Source: Pomphorhynchus laevis (taxonomy: Eukaryota; Acanthocephala; Palaeacanthocephala; Echinorhynchida; Pomphorhynchidae). Taken from it: a stretch of 64,000 nucleotides of DNA. The DNA lies in contig WNNJ02002742.1 in NCBI GenBank assembly GCA_012934845.2, forward strand, positions 1-64,000, read 5' to 3'. The notes under the pieces were generated by a model. The model searched no databases. It was given only the letters and a program-made list of their open reading frames with translations, and was not told the DNA's origin. Position 1 is the stretch's first letter. Each line of letters starts with the position of its first letter. The translations under genes and the position numbers were made by a program. Positions 10,745 through 22,700 of this stretch are shown in pieces.

Positions 10745-10830
10745 ATCCTAGATTCGTAGCCTAGCAGTCAAGAGCGCAAGCCAAGTACGGGGAGCGACAT
10801 CTCGAATCTCTGATGGGTCAACTTTCAAAA
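10745..10830 (+). repeat. tRNA-derived SINE-like head
   Basis: TAGCCTAGCAGTCAAGAGCG at 10757-10776 resembles the tRNA A box (TRGCNNAGYNGG). ATCTCGAATCT at 10799-10809 resembles the B box (GGTTCGAATCC). Their roughly 42-nt separation fits an internal RNA polymerase III promoter. A full tRNA cloverleaf is not apparent, so this is a SINE-like relic and not a tRNA gene. Confidence 0.45.
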
Positions 10831-10885
10831 GGAGAAGTTTTTAGTCAGCCTTATGATGAGCACGGGGCTATTAATATGTGGCAAT

Positions 10886-10918
10886 AGTTGCTAGGTCACC
10901 TTTTGTGACCTAGCAACT
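10886..10918. repeat. Perfect hairpin, 14-bp arms, 5-nt loop
   Basis: AGTTGCTAGGTCAC at 10886-10899 is exactly complementary to 10905-10918. It may be the 3' end of the SINE-like unit. Confidence 0.85.
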
Positions 10919-11554
10919 GTTATATTAATATAATTTGAAATATCAATTTTTCAAATACCAATTTTAAAGTATTATATACTTTATTAAAACATATAAATTT
11001 AGATTAGAAAGTGACCGTTTTCCATTGATTGTTTGATTTACAGAAAAATACGATTTAGTTTATTTTCCAGAGAATTTCCTGTAATCAGTTCAACAAAGTA
11101 CATTTTAAAATAAGTGAAAATACTTTTAACTGCGGCATAAACGGATAAGCCTATTTGTTATTTATCTGTTGAATATTCTGTGGTTATTTATCTGTTGTTA
11201 TCCACTGATATTTCATCTGTTGGATTCTCAAAACAAATTTATATTGAGCAAATGCAATAACTACTACAAATACATGTTTGTAATTACGTCTTGAGCAGAC
11301 ACATGTTTAGACTGTTCGATTGTGATAAAATAAAAAGTGTTATTAACCCGCAACAAGGGCAAAGCAAGGAATAAGCTTGTAATAAACTCAAGCTGTGATG
11401 CTACAATTTTATAAAAAATATTACGATAACATTGTGAAATAATTTATATTCCAAAGTTATTTGCACTGATCTGAGTCAATTTTTATTAATTTTTTATTAG
11501 ATTTTATCCAATTATAAGATGAGAATGAATCAATTAATACAATTTAATTAAAAG
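10919..11554. other. AT-rich spacer
   Basis: No ORF, RNA gene or recognisable mobile element seen. Confidence 0.3.
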
Positions 11555-11776
11555 TTGTCTGTATGCCAATATCAAATAAAACTTGATTTATTTATAAAGG
11601 AAGCGAAAACTAAAAACAATTCACAATTTCCAAATCGTGAATCGGCCGTTGGCAACCCTGGCAAAGTTTCTTTCACATCTTCACAACATGAAAGCATCCA
11701 GGATTTCGTTCTTCAATATCCACATAAGAAACTGATGGACGAGTTGCATTTTCATTTTCGTAATTGTAACATTTAA
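11555..11776 (+). CDS. Possible terminal exon, unrecognised
   Basis: A 73-codon frame without its own good start begins after AATTAAAAG (a weak acceptor, phase 0) and ends TAA at 11774-11776. AATAAA follows at about 11814. The peptide is hydrophilic (FVLQYPHKKLMDELHFHFRN). It could be a distant last exon of the 4271 gene. Phase fits, but there is no pyrimidine tract, so this is weak. Confidence 0.25.
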   Translation: MSVCQYQIKLDLFIKEAKTKNNSQFPNRESAVGNPGKVSFTSSQHESIQDFVLQYPHKKLMDELHFHFRNCNI

Positions 11777-12359
11777 ATGAATGAATGTAAAATGATAAAA
11801 TGCTCTAATACAATAATAAAATTGTTATCGAGTCGATATCGAAATAATTAAAAATAATTGGTTTAAATTGGATTTAAAAAATATATTGTTAAGTTTTAAA
11901 ACAACACGGAGAGCTTTTAAAAAAGAAATTTATTATTTTAATTAAGGTGATAAGCAATTGTTGCTTAGTACATTGGTATCATCGGCTTACCGGTTTAAGT
12001 AAATATTACCTAATTAATTAAATTATTAATTAATTATAAAATATTAGATTAAAAGTGTTTTGATTTGTACATCAAAGTGAATCAGAAAATGGTTCACGAC
12101 TATTGATTGTTATACAAAAAGTACACATTAAAACTTTGCAAATATTTTCAAAATCTAATCTGAATAGTCATTTTTTACAAGATGATAGCATTTGAAGTAT
12201 TTTTTCTTGATTTTGAATTCATAATTGCTAATGGCTATTTAATCGGGGAGAATTTAGTAAAGAAGAAACATATGATTGCTAATTGTGACGCTTTGAATCT
12301 GATATAATTAATAAAGAATAAAACACGAACAGAAAAAATAAAACCTGTAATGCTCTTTT
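11777..12359. other. AT-rich spacer
   Basis: Short palindromic AT runs (for example TTAATTAATTA near 12010), no coding evidence. Confidence 0.3.
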
Positions 12360-12480
12360 TAATTTCTCCTGGAAGCTCAACCGGAATGCGCCTACCACAG
12401 AAGCCTTGCCCCCCCCAATGGTGTGTTTCGACCTCATCGCTACAGGGTGGTCTCATCAGTGTAGCCCTGAGCAGCACAAC
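12360..12480 (-). ncRNA. Hammerhead-ribozyme-like sequence
   Basis: On the minus strand CTGATGAG (12459-12452) is followed 21 nt later by CGAAAC (12430-12425). These are the two invariant hammerhead core strings in normal order. Between them GACC (12452-12449) and GGTC (12433-12430) form a four-pair stem II with a 15-nt loop. GCTACA just upstream can pair with TGTGGT downstream (two wobbles) as a weak stem I. Stem III with a UH cleavage site is not convincing: the sequence after the core runs into a G8 tract. So this is at best a degenerate ribozyme. It sits in a GC-rich island within AT-rich DNA, as a transposed retroelement fragment would. Confidence 0.4.
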
Positions 12481-13030
12481 TTCGACTTGATATACTTTTA
12501 GTAAACTTTCGAAAAGAATTCGCTAGGCACACGCTATTCGCTAAGCAACGGCTATTTAGTCAAAAGCCCATTTATTGATAACCAATTTAACAGATGTACT
12601 ATTAAAGCGAAATAGTAAATTAAATTGTAAAACATAATTCGTATCACAATGCTGTAATCAATACGAAATTATTAAATTAATAATAACTGGAACAACAATT
12701 TTCATGCATTAGAAATTCCAAACCTTGTCGGCCGACTGTGCAAATCAACAAGGAGCAATTTTAATTTGGTTCAATGATGATACACTTTGCTTACACTAAA
12801 CTTCGATTCTTGTCAATGTGATACAAGGAATCAAATTCGTTAAATTTTCAATAATTTTATAATGACATATTTAAATATAAAAATGTTTTACGTTTCCAGA
12901 CAAGTTTTGTAGCTGTCACGCTAGAATTTAACCTTTAATATTAATCATTTTCAAAAGCTGTAGCTAAGGTGGTAGTGTCTCTATCTTCCATGTTGTTCAA
13001 GTAACCCTTAATTTGAAAATACCAAAGTAA
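12481..13030. other. AT-rich spacer
   Basis: Nothing recognised. Confidence 0.3.
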
Positions 13031-13320
13031 TTTTCTAAAGATGCTAACAGAAAATAGCGAAATATCAAATAAAATTTCCTCTTTTCTACAATCCAACTCC
13101 AATAATTCATTATCAATAATGGATCATTATCAACTATTTAAAATCATTCGACAGTGCTATGGAGCCACTGGTCTGTATTTATTGAGAAACTTAACAAAAA
13201 ATTGCAATTTTCTGAAGATACTAACATATGCCAAAGAAATATCAAAAAATTCCTCTTTTCTTTGATCCAGATTCAATAATTTTTTATGAATAATCGATCA
13301 TTATCAACTATTTAAAATTT
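13031..13320 (+). repeat. Dispersed repeat R2, two tandem diverged copies
   Basis: 13031-13145 and 13205-13320 each read TTTTCT(A/G)AAGAT..TAAC, then a CAATAATT block and end ATCATTATCAACTATTTAAA. They lie just downstream of the hnRNP U gene's stop. Confidence 0.75.
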
Positions 13321-13770
13321 AGATTAATATTTAACTAAAATATAAACTTTAATTTTCAAAATTCAAAATCCACCCTTTAAAATTTTTATTTTTCTTAAGC
13401 GTTTGTTCCGCTTCGTTACAGAGTCCGCTTTTTCCACTTTTTTAATTATTGTATTGACTATTTAAAATACCAAAGTAATATCGATGACAAATTTGCCAAC
13501 TATAACTTATTATTTTAAACTATTATTTATTATTTATTTTATTAGTATAAAGTTTATACTAATAGTTTATTAAATAATCATTATAAACCAGATATACTAA
13601 AAACTTAATAAGAATATCGCTAACTCATCGAAAAACACAACTTTGGTTACTTATATTTGAAACAAAAAATCACAAATTACATCGTTTACTCTCTGCATTA
13701 GATAAAGCACGATATAAACGCTTTTGCTAAAAGACGACAACGAACAATAATAAATCTTCACGTCTGTTCA
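13321..13770 (-). other. 3' flank / 3' UTR of the hnRNP U gene
   Basis: AT-rich sequence below the stop codon. Several TTTATT strings (AATAAA on the minus strand) near 13500-13560 could serve as poly(A) signals. Confidence 0.4.
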
Positions 13771-16704
13771 TTATTTTTGGCTAGAGCCTGATAGCTGTTG
13801 TGCTTGTTGCTGGCCACCAGATGAACCGATAGTAGCCGCACTGGTTGCAACAGATCCAGAGACAGCAGGATTAGCAGACGCTGCAGCTTGGGCTGAAGAC
13901 GCCACAGCAGCTGCTGCTGCCCATTGTTGATGCCATTGATAGTACTGCTGTTGCTGTTGAACGTAAGCAGTTGCCATTGCCTTCGCGGTGGCTTGATCGT
14001 ACCCGGCACTTAAATAACCTGCATATGCTGTCGGCTCATCTATCATCTGTTGCGCTCCGACGGTGGTAGACGACGTGGTTGTAGCTCCACTAGAAGTGGT
14101 CGCAGGCAATTGAGCAGATGCAGTTGTTGATGAAAGATTGCTAGCGGAGCCAGCGGACGCCTGTTGCTGAAGGCTGGCAGCAGATGACGACGAATGATTA
14201 GCTGACAACGAGCTTAATGTACCCGCACTGCTGTTACCCGTGATCGCTGAATAAGGATAACTGCTAGCATTACCAGTTGTGGCTGAACCACCAGGATAGT
14301 GATGAGCGGACGCAGCTGCCAGCTGATACGGTTGTTGCTGCTGCATTTGTTGATAGGATGTAGCGGGTTGCTGCTGAGCTGCAACTGATGTCGCTGCTGT
14401 AGCAGCTTGATTGTAGACAGCAGCTTGTTGCGCTGCGTAGATACTGGAGTAATTATAGGATGCCGGTGTTGCTGTACCGACAGGTGAAAATGTCCCACTA
14501 GTAGCGCCGGCAAGTTGTTGCTTAGCAGTCATAGATGCAGCATTGATTGGCCTAAGAGTAGCCGAAGAACCATATTGTGTTGCAGATGCTTGCATATTTG
14601 TAGGGGCAGCACTGGCAACAGGCTTTGTAGATGCAGTTGATGACTGGGCCATTGACCAGGCGGCCGCAACAGCAGCGGCGCCGGCTGCTGCAGATGATTG
14701 CTGACTATTGTATTGCTGCTGCTGAAAAGCCGCCGAATACTGTTGTTGTAAAGGTGTGGTTGTTGATTGTTGTTGTAACTGAGCAGTTTGCATATTACCC
14801 AATTGCTGCTGATATTGCTGAGAAGGTCTTTGCTGCGGAGTCATAGCTTGATTCTGTACGGCTTGATAAGGTTGAACAGGAAGCTGTTGCTGACTGTAGT
14901 AACCGGCAATGGATGGTGATGCTGCAGCACTTGACAATGCACTCCAGGAACCAAGAGGCTGTTGACTAGCAGCACTTATGGATGCAGTTGATCCACCAGT
15001 ACTACCGGCCTGATTAGCAACAGATACTGCGGGATTAGCTGATTGCATCATTAGTGATTGAGGAGGATTGGATAATAGACGATTGTTGTATGCGTTATGA
15101 GTATCAGGATATGATGGGCGCATTTGTTGTTGCATAGGAACGGCAGAAGGTACACGAGCTGGAGGATAATTTTGAGATTGAGGTGGGGCTTGAGACATCG
15201 ATGGCAGAGAAAGTGGTGGTCTCAATGCCTTATTTGGTGATTGTTGTGGCCATGCTGACTGCTGTCTGTATTGATTGGGTGCTTGATTGGTTGACGACAT
15301 TGATGTGCCAATCATTCTCGCTAAAGGATTTGCTTGCGGGGGATACATACGATAAGGTTGACGAAGTGATCCAAAGTTTGGATCTACTGGGCGCGAAGCT
15401 TGGGCAGCATATGGTCCAGTAGCAGACGGGTTAATTGGAGCCCTTGACCAGCCTTGATCATCAGTAGGTGGTTTTAAACCATTATGCCAGCTAGGATCTT
15501 GTGGATTAGAGTGTAGCGAAGCGGGAGGATATTGTGGTCGTTGAGATTGCCATGCACCTCGAAGATTCGACGAATCCATATTACTTTCCGTACCAGAGTT
15601 ACCCCATTCTTGTTGTCGCAAACTATCTCCGGCTGCAGAACTCCGAGCAGGACGCCGACTGTTCCATTGTTCGCTACTTTCATTGGCAGACACACGTGAA
15701 GGTGAATTCCATTTTTGGTCATTTTCAGAGAATGAATGCTCAGACCATGAATTATCAACATTTTGATGGTGAGATGGATCTGATGGGCCCCATCTATCTC
15801 CCGCAGATTTGCCAGTGCTGCTCCATTGCATTCGAGGAGTTTTTGGCTGTTGTGGAGATTGCCAATCGTTTGAATTTCGAGACCATTTAGATTGTTCGTT
15901 GTATCCAGGTTTATCTGATGATTCCCAATGGTCCCCACCAGGAGGCATTTTCCGTTCGGACGAATTCCATCTTTCTTGAGTTTGTTGTATATCATCTCCG
16001 TCTACAGATTTTCGAACATGTTCATCTGATTTACTATTATCCGCTGTCTGTTGTGATTGATAATTTGATCTAGCGCCGGGCAAATTCGAGGATGGAGACC
16101 ACATTTCCCCCGTGTTATTTCGAGATGATGATTGTCTGGACCAGTTCGCTGATTGATCAGATAAAGGTTGGCGTCCAGATGGCCATTGAGGTTGACCAGC
16201 ATTCGGAGCATTTCCTCTCCATTGTCGTTCAACTGGTAGTCGTTGTCCGAGATTTGGCTTTGTCTGCTGCCAGTCTGAGCTCGGACCAGTGTTCGATCGA
16301 TCTCGCTTACCAGATAATTGCCAATGCTCCATTTGTCTTGCTTGTTTTTGACCATCGTTAATTAAGGCAGGTGAGCTATTTAATGATCCGACGGGAAAGC
16401 TTGGCCGAGCACCTGCTGCTGCATGCTGTAGTAACGGTGTTCTTTGTAGACCATAGTGCCTACCCGATGAATCACGGTTCCAATGACGAGGAGGCATTGG
16501 AGTTCCGGCATGTTTCATTGAAGGCATGTTATTGGGACCAAATTTCGAAGGAGAAAAATCTGAACCTAATGAAGAACGTGGTGGTTGCATACCCATACCT
16601 CTGGCACGATAACTATCACCAATATTGGGAATACCAGATTCATGGTCAAAATAGGCGTTGCCTATATGCTCCACCAGATTGTGAGGGTCCAGCGGGTGAG
16701 AAGT
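13771..16704 (-). CDS. HNRNPU: hnRNP U last exon: 977-residue Trp/Gln/Ala-rich tail
   Basis: Acceptor TTTTTTCTGCTTTAG at 16705; TAA at 13771-13773. The first about 370 residues are Ser/Asn/Gln/Arg/Pro-rich with some twenty regularly spaced tryptophans, mostly as WxS or WxxS (HWQLS, NWSRQS, RWNSSE, KWSRNS, DWQSPQ, QWSSTG, RWGPSD). The remainder is Gln/Ala/Ser/Thr-rich with Tyr, typical of prion-like low-complexity sequence (AYVQQQQQYYQWHQQW near the end). No folded domain is visible. The tail exceeds the rest of the protein in length. A role in RNA-granule or scaffold assembly is inference. Confidence 0.88.
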   Translation of the reverse strand, partial: TSHPLDPHNLVEHIGNAYFDHESGIPNIGDSYRARGMGMQPPRSSLGSDFSPSKFGPNNMPSMKHAGTPMPPRHWNRDSSGRHYGLQRTPLLQHAAAGARPSFPVGSLNSSPALINDGQKQARQMEHWQLSGKRDRSNTGPSSDWQQTKPNLGQRLPVERQWRGNAPNAGQPQWPSGRQPLSDQSANWSRQSSSRNNTGEMWSPSSNLPGARSNYQSQQTADNSKSDEHVRKSVDGDDIQQTQERWNSSERKMPPGGDHWESSDKPGYNEQSKWSRNSNDWQSPQQPKTPRMQWSSTGKSAGDRWGPSDPSHHQNVDNSWSEHSFSENDQKWNSPSRVSANESSEQWNSRRPARSSAAGDSLRQQEWGNSGTESNMDSSNLRGAWQSQRPQYPPASLHSNPQDPSWHNGLKPPTDDQGWSRAPINPSATGPYAAQASRPVDPNFGSLRQPYRMYPPQANPLARMIGTSMSSTNQAPNQYRQQSAWPQQSPNKALRPPLSLPSMSQAPPQSQNYPPARVPSAVPMQQQMRPSYPDTHNAYNNRLLSNPPQSLMMQSANPAVSVANQAGSTGGSTASISAASQQPLGSWSALSSAAASPSIAGYYSQQQLPVQPYQAVQNQAMTPQQRPSQQYQQQLGNMQTAQLQQQSTTTPLQQQYSAAFQQQQYNSQQSSAAAGAAAVAAAWSMAQSSTASTKPVASAAPTNMQASATQYGSSATLRPINAASMTAKQQLAGATSGTFSPVGTATPASYNYSSIYAAQQAAVYNQAATAATSVAAQQQPATSYQQMQQQQPYQLAAASAHHYPGGSATTGNASSYPYSAITGNSSAGTLSSLSANHSSSSAASLQQQASAGSASNLSSTTASAQLPATTSSGATTTSSTTVGAQQMIDEPTAYAGYLSAGYDQATAKAMATAYVQQQQQYYQWHQQWAAAAAVASSAQAAASANPAVSGSVATSAATIGSSGGQQQAQQLSGSSQK

Positions 16705-19700
16705 CTAAAGCAGAAAAAATTAAAGTAAATTAACACAGTTTTTGGGTAAAATCAATCAGTTATGATTACATCATAACTGAAGTGTCAATATAAATGTTGT
16801 AACAAAAAAATTACAATTTGTAAAGCTATTGATTCTGAAAAGGATGGGAGCGAAAAGTTTGAATTTTATCTACTGCCAAAATATAAAGTGCAGTTTGTTA
16901 TGCCTTAATAACTAACCAAAATGTATAAACTAATATTTTAACATTATAAAAAATATTTACAATATTATAATTAATAAATTATATTTAACTGGATTTAAAG
17001 ACTATTTCGCCATCGTTATGTATTATCAATCAACTTGCAATAAATTTACAATGAGTTTACAATCAATGTTGATACATTGATACTAGTATGTATTTTTAAA
17101 TTTTGAATAATCCCAAATGTATATTTTGTAAATTTATAACTAAATAGATATAATTGTTTTAGTAGCTAAATGAGTAATTTGTAACTTTCACGCATGTTTG
17201 AATTTAGGTGATTATGTGGCAATTAATTACAAGATTTAATTGATCAATTATTATTACAATTGATTAATTACACATATGTAATTTGATAAAAGTGGATTAA
17301 ATTTTGCTTCCATCATATTTACAATCAAGCATATTTAGGAGCAATTATTTGTAATAATTGTTAATTATTCTTTTGATTCTCCTTTAATGATAAACATAAC
17401 ATTATAAAAGGAAGAGCTAAAATATTTTACTTCCAAAGTATTTTGTAAAATAAATTTTTATAAAATACGTTGATTTTATAAATCAGCTATCCTAAGTGGG
17501 AAGGATTAAAGAGTATTGGAGGCACGATTTTTATAAGTTCGAGAATAAAATGTTGCCAAAATACCATTATAATATAAGTAATAAATACGAAAAGAAAGCA
17601 TTAAGAAATAAGAAGATTAATCAGTGATTGCCTAAGGTAAGCACTTGAGATAATTATATATACAATTTCTTAGATATTTTAATTAATTAACGAGTAGATA
17701 TTTAATAATCAACCATTTAATTACCGTTGCATGTATTACACAAAGTATGGATTAAAGTTCTAAGCAAATCATCAGATGTCACTTACTCCATGATCCGCCA
17801 ACAGCATTAGGCGGTTGTCGAGATGTCGGTGACATTGAACGACGTTGCCGACCATACATTCCTTGTCCACCTGAATATGGACCTAATCGATGCTCATTTC
17901 CGTAAAAACGACCGTAATCATAGCCACTCGCGACATTCATTCCTGACCTTCGTCCAAATTGAGGTGAAACTCGTCTTGGTTGAAATCTACTCGGCTCCAT
18001 TCTGGATGACGAATCATTTCGCCAATCCCGACGTGAACTTCCGTATCGACTTCTTTGGGATGATTGCTGTCGTTGATCACCTTTGACAAATAACAAAGTT
18101 TAATTGAAGTTATCTTAATAGCTGAGATGCGAAGCTTAAATTGTAGCAAGTAAATCGATATGATTTAGCAGAAATAAAAATTAATTGACACGTAGATCAA
18201 TGGTTAAACAAACGCATAACTGTGCACATTTAGCAAGATTAATTGTTGATAAATTATCTATAATTACAAGGCACAGTTTTATCTAAAATGATAAATGGAG
18301 ACATATTTATTAAGTTTGGAAAGCATTCTATAATAATGTAGTCGCTTACGTGATCTTGGAGATGATCTTCTGTTATAGCGATCGTAATTACGCGGACTTC
18401 TTTCACTTCGTCGCTTTGACGAATAACCTTCTTTATTGTATTTCTCGATTAGCTGTCTGGCATCATCATCGTCAAGTTCGGCAAAATATATTTCATCAAC
18501 ATCATCCATTCCAGGCAAGCTCATAGCAGCTAAAAATAGTTAAATTATTTACAATCGAACACTAGAAATTTTAATTATTATGAAGTAAAAAAGCTGTTTT
18601 ACTAAAATACTCTGTCCACAAACAACAACAGAATAGATCTGCTAAAATCTATTTGTGATTGCAAAAAAGGCAAAACTTTATTTTGAAAATCCAAGACATT
18701 CATGTTTTATTAAGTATAAACATCGACTCAGTTAGAATAGATTGACGATAATGAACCCACATATTTAAAGCATAAATCGCCAAATCATCGGCAAATGACT
18801 AAAAGCTCTCAATGACTTTTAAAGCTCTCAATGACTTTTAAAAAGTCATTGAGAGCTTTATTTTAGTATTGAATAGCATATAAAAAATAAAATTTGTGCA
18901 AAAAATAAAATCAATAAACTTAGTTAAGGAAATAGAAGAGCTACCGATTTTTAAAAATCAACAAAATGGTAATACCAGAATAAGCTCCGTAATATTAAAC
19001 ACAATATTAAACATTACATTATAAAATGTAATGACAAGAAAGATAGCCATGTACCTAGTCAAAAATTGAGCTTAAAAACATTGATATGTACTTACACTTC
19101 ATGTCTAAAACAACTTGTTTACCACATTCACTTTGAGAAAGTCTTTGCTGATAAACAGAATCCTCAGGGACAACAATGACAGCTTTTCTATGAAATCCTT
19201 TAAACGGGCCAAGCATTTTTCGTCGCATCTCCCGCGTTATATTACAATTATCGATTATGTAATTTCGAGGACGTTTTGGTGCCTCTTCTACCATGCGTTT
19301 AAAGCAATTAAACGCTCTATCCCTTTGATCATGGCTAAGTGTTACATTGTCTTTCTTTGCGACTAATGATTGCTGTTTGGCCATCTATTTAAAACGAAAT
19401 ACACAGTTTAATATAAAAGGCAATTAGTTTATTTTACCTTAAATCGATTTTGTACGTTTTCGTAGCTAATAACGTAATAATGTTTATCGCTATTTTCTCC
19501 GATCATCTTAGCAGTCTGGAAAGATTTACCTGCAGCTGGCAAACCAACCATTAAAACAACCTAAGATTTGAATGAAATAAAAAAACAATGTCACAAAAGA
19601 TATAAACCTCATAATCGCTTTTACTATCAGTACTGAAAGCACAGCGCTGTTTTAATTCACACATATCAATCCATTGATATTCGTCAACCATTTCACCGGT

Positions 19701-22700
19701 AGCCTGTCCAAAGTTAACTTCAAACATACAATTTCTAACAGCTATATATGGGCATAGTTTTGGCGAAGAAACTTCTAACTTGTCTTCTGCTATAGTATAC
19801 GCCATCTCTTCAGATAATTTACCGTTTTTAGCAAATTGCAAAGTTAACAAACCATCAGCAAAATTCTAAATTGCATAAGCGCATTAGCTATCAAAAAGAA
19901 TGAAATTATCGTATTTTAAAAATCATGATTATCAATATCAGTTTTTAGACAATTATTTAAGTAGCATCCAATCTATAATATGTTTAATACAACATATATT
20001 GCATATAATAATACATTATTTCATATACTGATAATGTAATACAACATAAATTTTTATAATCTATTAGAAAGTAATATCAATTACGAACATAAATAAATGA
20101 AAATATTGAAAATATTTAAAAATGCGTACAGCCAAAGCTGTAATGGTATCTTCATTGGTGAAAGATTCAAAGTAGTCTTCAAATACAGATTTGTTACACT
20201 TTTTGCCATCACTAGAGTATATGAACGAATTAGAATACAATTGTTGTTCACCTGAAACGCATATAGAAAATTATCGTTAGCCTATAATGCAGAATATGAG
20301 ATCAAAAAAAGAACCTAAGCAATGATGATTGTTGCTTTCGTCCAAAGTCCATCCTATTTGACATTCAAAATCATTGCTCAGTAATTCAGAACTAGGACTA
20401 GTATTCAATTTAACAGTAAATCCCACTTTAATGTCATTTGGCAATGGGATGTAATGTGAGCCAGTTACGCATGCGTACAAGGAGCTCAGATCAGCATCTG
20501 AATTAATTTGAGTGGAAAGGCAATCATCGGATAGAATTAAATTAAGATCCGCAGTGTCTAAAAATGCAGTATAGAAATAGAAGTTAAAGACTAACTAATC
20601 CTAAAATACAGATATTGATGAATAATAGTAGAGCTATTGTTCAACGATAGATCCACTATTGTTCTACAAAACGTTTTACGTTTTTAATAAAACAAAGTAA
20701 ATATATTATGATTTAGATTAAAACCAGAAAAATGCGTTAGTAAACAGGTGATTATCGTATTTCAAAAATTGTGATTATTATCACTGCTTGCATTCATTTT
20801 AAATGACTCAAGATCAATAACAAACAAGAGAACGGCATTTTTATATTGTCTATAGAGGTCAATCGTCGCAAGCTTAATGCCAAGCAGCAGACAAAATTAA
20901 ACCCATATAACACAATTAAAATTATCACAGCTAAATAAAACTAAATTTTATACAATTATTTAAATGGTAAAATTAAAATTATTATCAAAATAATAATACA
21001 ATACAATGATATAATACAATTATTAATTGGTAATTTATAAAATATTTTATTTTAAAGAATAAAAGACATCGTGCACAAGACACGATGTAATACACGACGA
21101 AAACTAAAGATATTCCGGTTGCAATGAATTGTTTTTCAATAAACAGTAAATATTTATAAAAAGTGACTAAAGAATTGATTGACGAATAGTAAAACGACAG
21201 ATGTAACAAAATTGATATGAATTTTGCATTATTGTATCGATTTTAATGATAATTTAAAATCGGCAAATTCTTGTTATTTTTAAAACAATAATGATAGAGT
21301 CATTGATTGCTACAATCGAGTTGTAAATAAATTTTAATTAATAAGTGTGGACAAGTTATCAAACACTAAAAGTTATAAAGCAATAAAGTTTATGCTTTAA
21401 AAAATAGACTTGAAAGAAAATTTTGAAAAACAAAATAGTAAAAAGTCCATTAATGATCCATTTATTAATAAAGAATTATTGAGCTAAACAAATAAAAAAT
21501 ATTATTTTTGATATTTCGCAAACTTCTGTTAGCATCTTCAGAAAATTAACTAATTTTTTGAATATGCTATCAGAGTTTAGCAAAATATCAAATAAAATTT
21601 TCCTTTTTTATTTGATCTAGCTCTTATAATTCTTAAACAAAATAGTTAACAATAAATTTTAAAATTTAATTATAAGTTATTTAGAGTTACTAAAATAATA
21701 GAATGCAAGAATCCTGTGTTTTGTAAGCAATCAAGATGCTGAAAGTGTATTAAAAATCAAAATTAAAAATACAGTAAACTTTATCATAAAACAAATTTTT
21801 AATGAGTGTTCGATAAGAGATTAAAACTTGAAATTCAAACGTACAAAAGTAACTTACAGTTATTTAGATACATCCTTGAAACGTCGACAGACTCATACTT
21901 GTGTACATCAGGAACTACGCTGTAGTGAAACAATGACCAATAAAAACGATAGAAAAGTTATAAAAGTACCATTCAGGTGAGACTGAACGACGTCGTCGGG
22001 GTGGAGGTGATCTACTTTTTGAATGTTCATGTGATACTAAGATAATAAAGGATAATTGTGATTAGGAAAGGAAAAACCTTACTTGAACGTTCAGGACGCT
22101 TTCTGCTATATTCAGATTGAGAGCGAGGAGAAGAGTCAGCTGTTATAACAGTATTTGATTCATTATCAGCACCTTAAATATTAGAGTTAAAATACAAAAT
22201 TAGTGTATGATCAAAGCCAGATCATAGCTGATCTATATTTTTGAATATGTAGTCTCAATTTTACATATAAATTTTGAAACTTTCCTGGTATTTACTACTC
22301 GTAAATAAACTATTTTGTTAATTCCGTATTATTAAAGTAGAAATGACTAATATTCACCATTAAAATGTATTTACAGATCAAACATTCTCATTTTCACGCA
22401 AACAAATATGCATTTCCAAAAAATGTTTTGGCAACAAGTTTAGATAAATTGCAAATATTTTCTTTTATAAATTAATCGAACTCGATTTTGAGTAAAAACG
22501 ATAAAATAAAAATATACTTGTTTTTGAAAAATAAATCAAAAACAGCAGCACAAAAAATTATTTTAGACAACATAAGCAAAAGTCAAAAAAAATAATTGCA
22601 TTGCGAACTAAGTTAACAAAATTAGCAGAACAAACTTTTTAAAATTAAATAACTTCTACACTTATAGAAATAACATTGACAACTAAAATATTTGATTCTG

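Noticed and set aside
10745-10830. A functional tRNA gene
   Set aside because: Only the A- and B-box-like strings fit; acceptor and anticodon stems do not pair convincingly.
12235-12477. 80-codon minus-strand frame
   Set aside because: Covers the hammerhead-like GC-rich island and then AT-rich hydrophobic junk; no coding support.
14214-16361. Several frames in other phases across the hnRNP U last exon
   Set aside because: Shadows of the 977-residue frame, kept open by its repetitive Gln/Ala codons.
20985-21209. Hydrophobic 74-codon frame in an intron
   Set aside because: AT-rich intronic sequence gives Phe/Leu/Ile/Tyr-rich frames by composition; it is inside the well-defined hnRNP U intron after exon 6.
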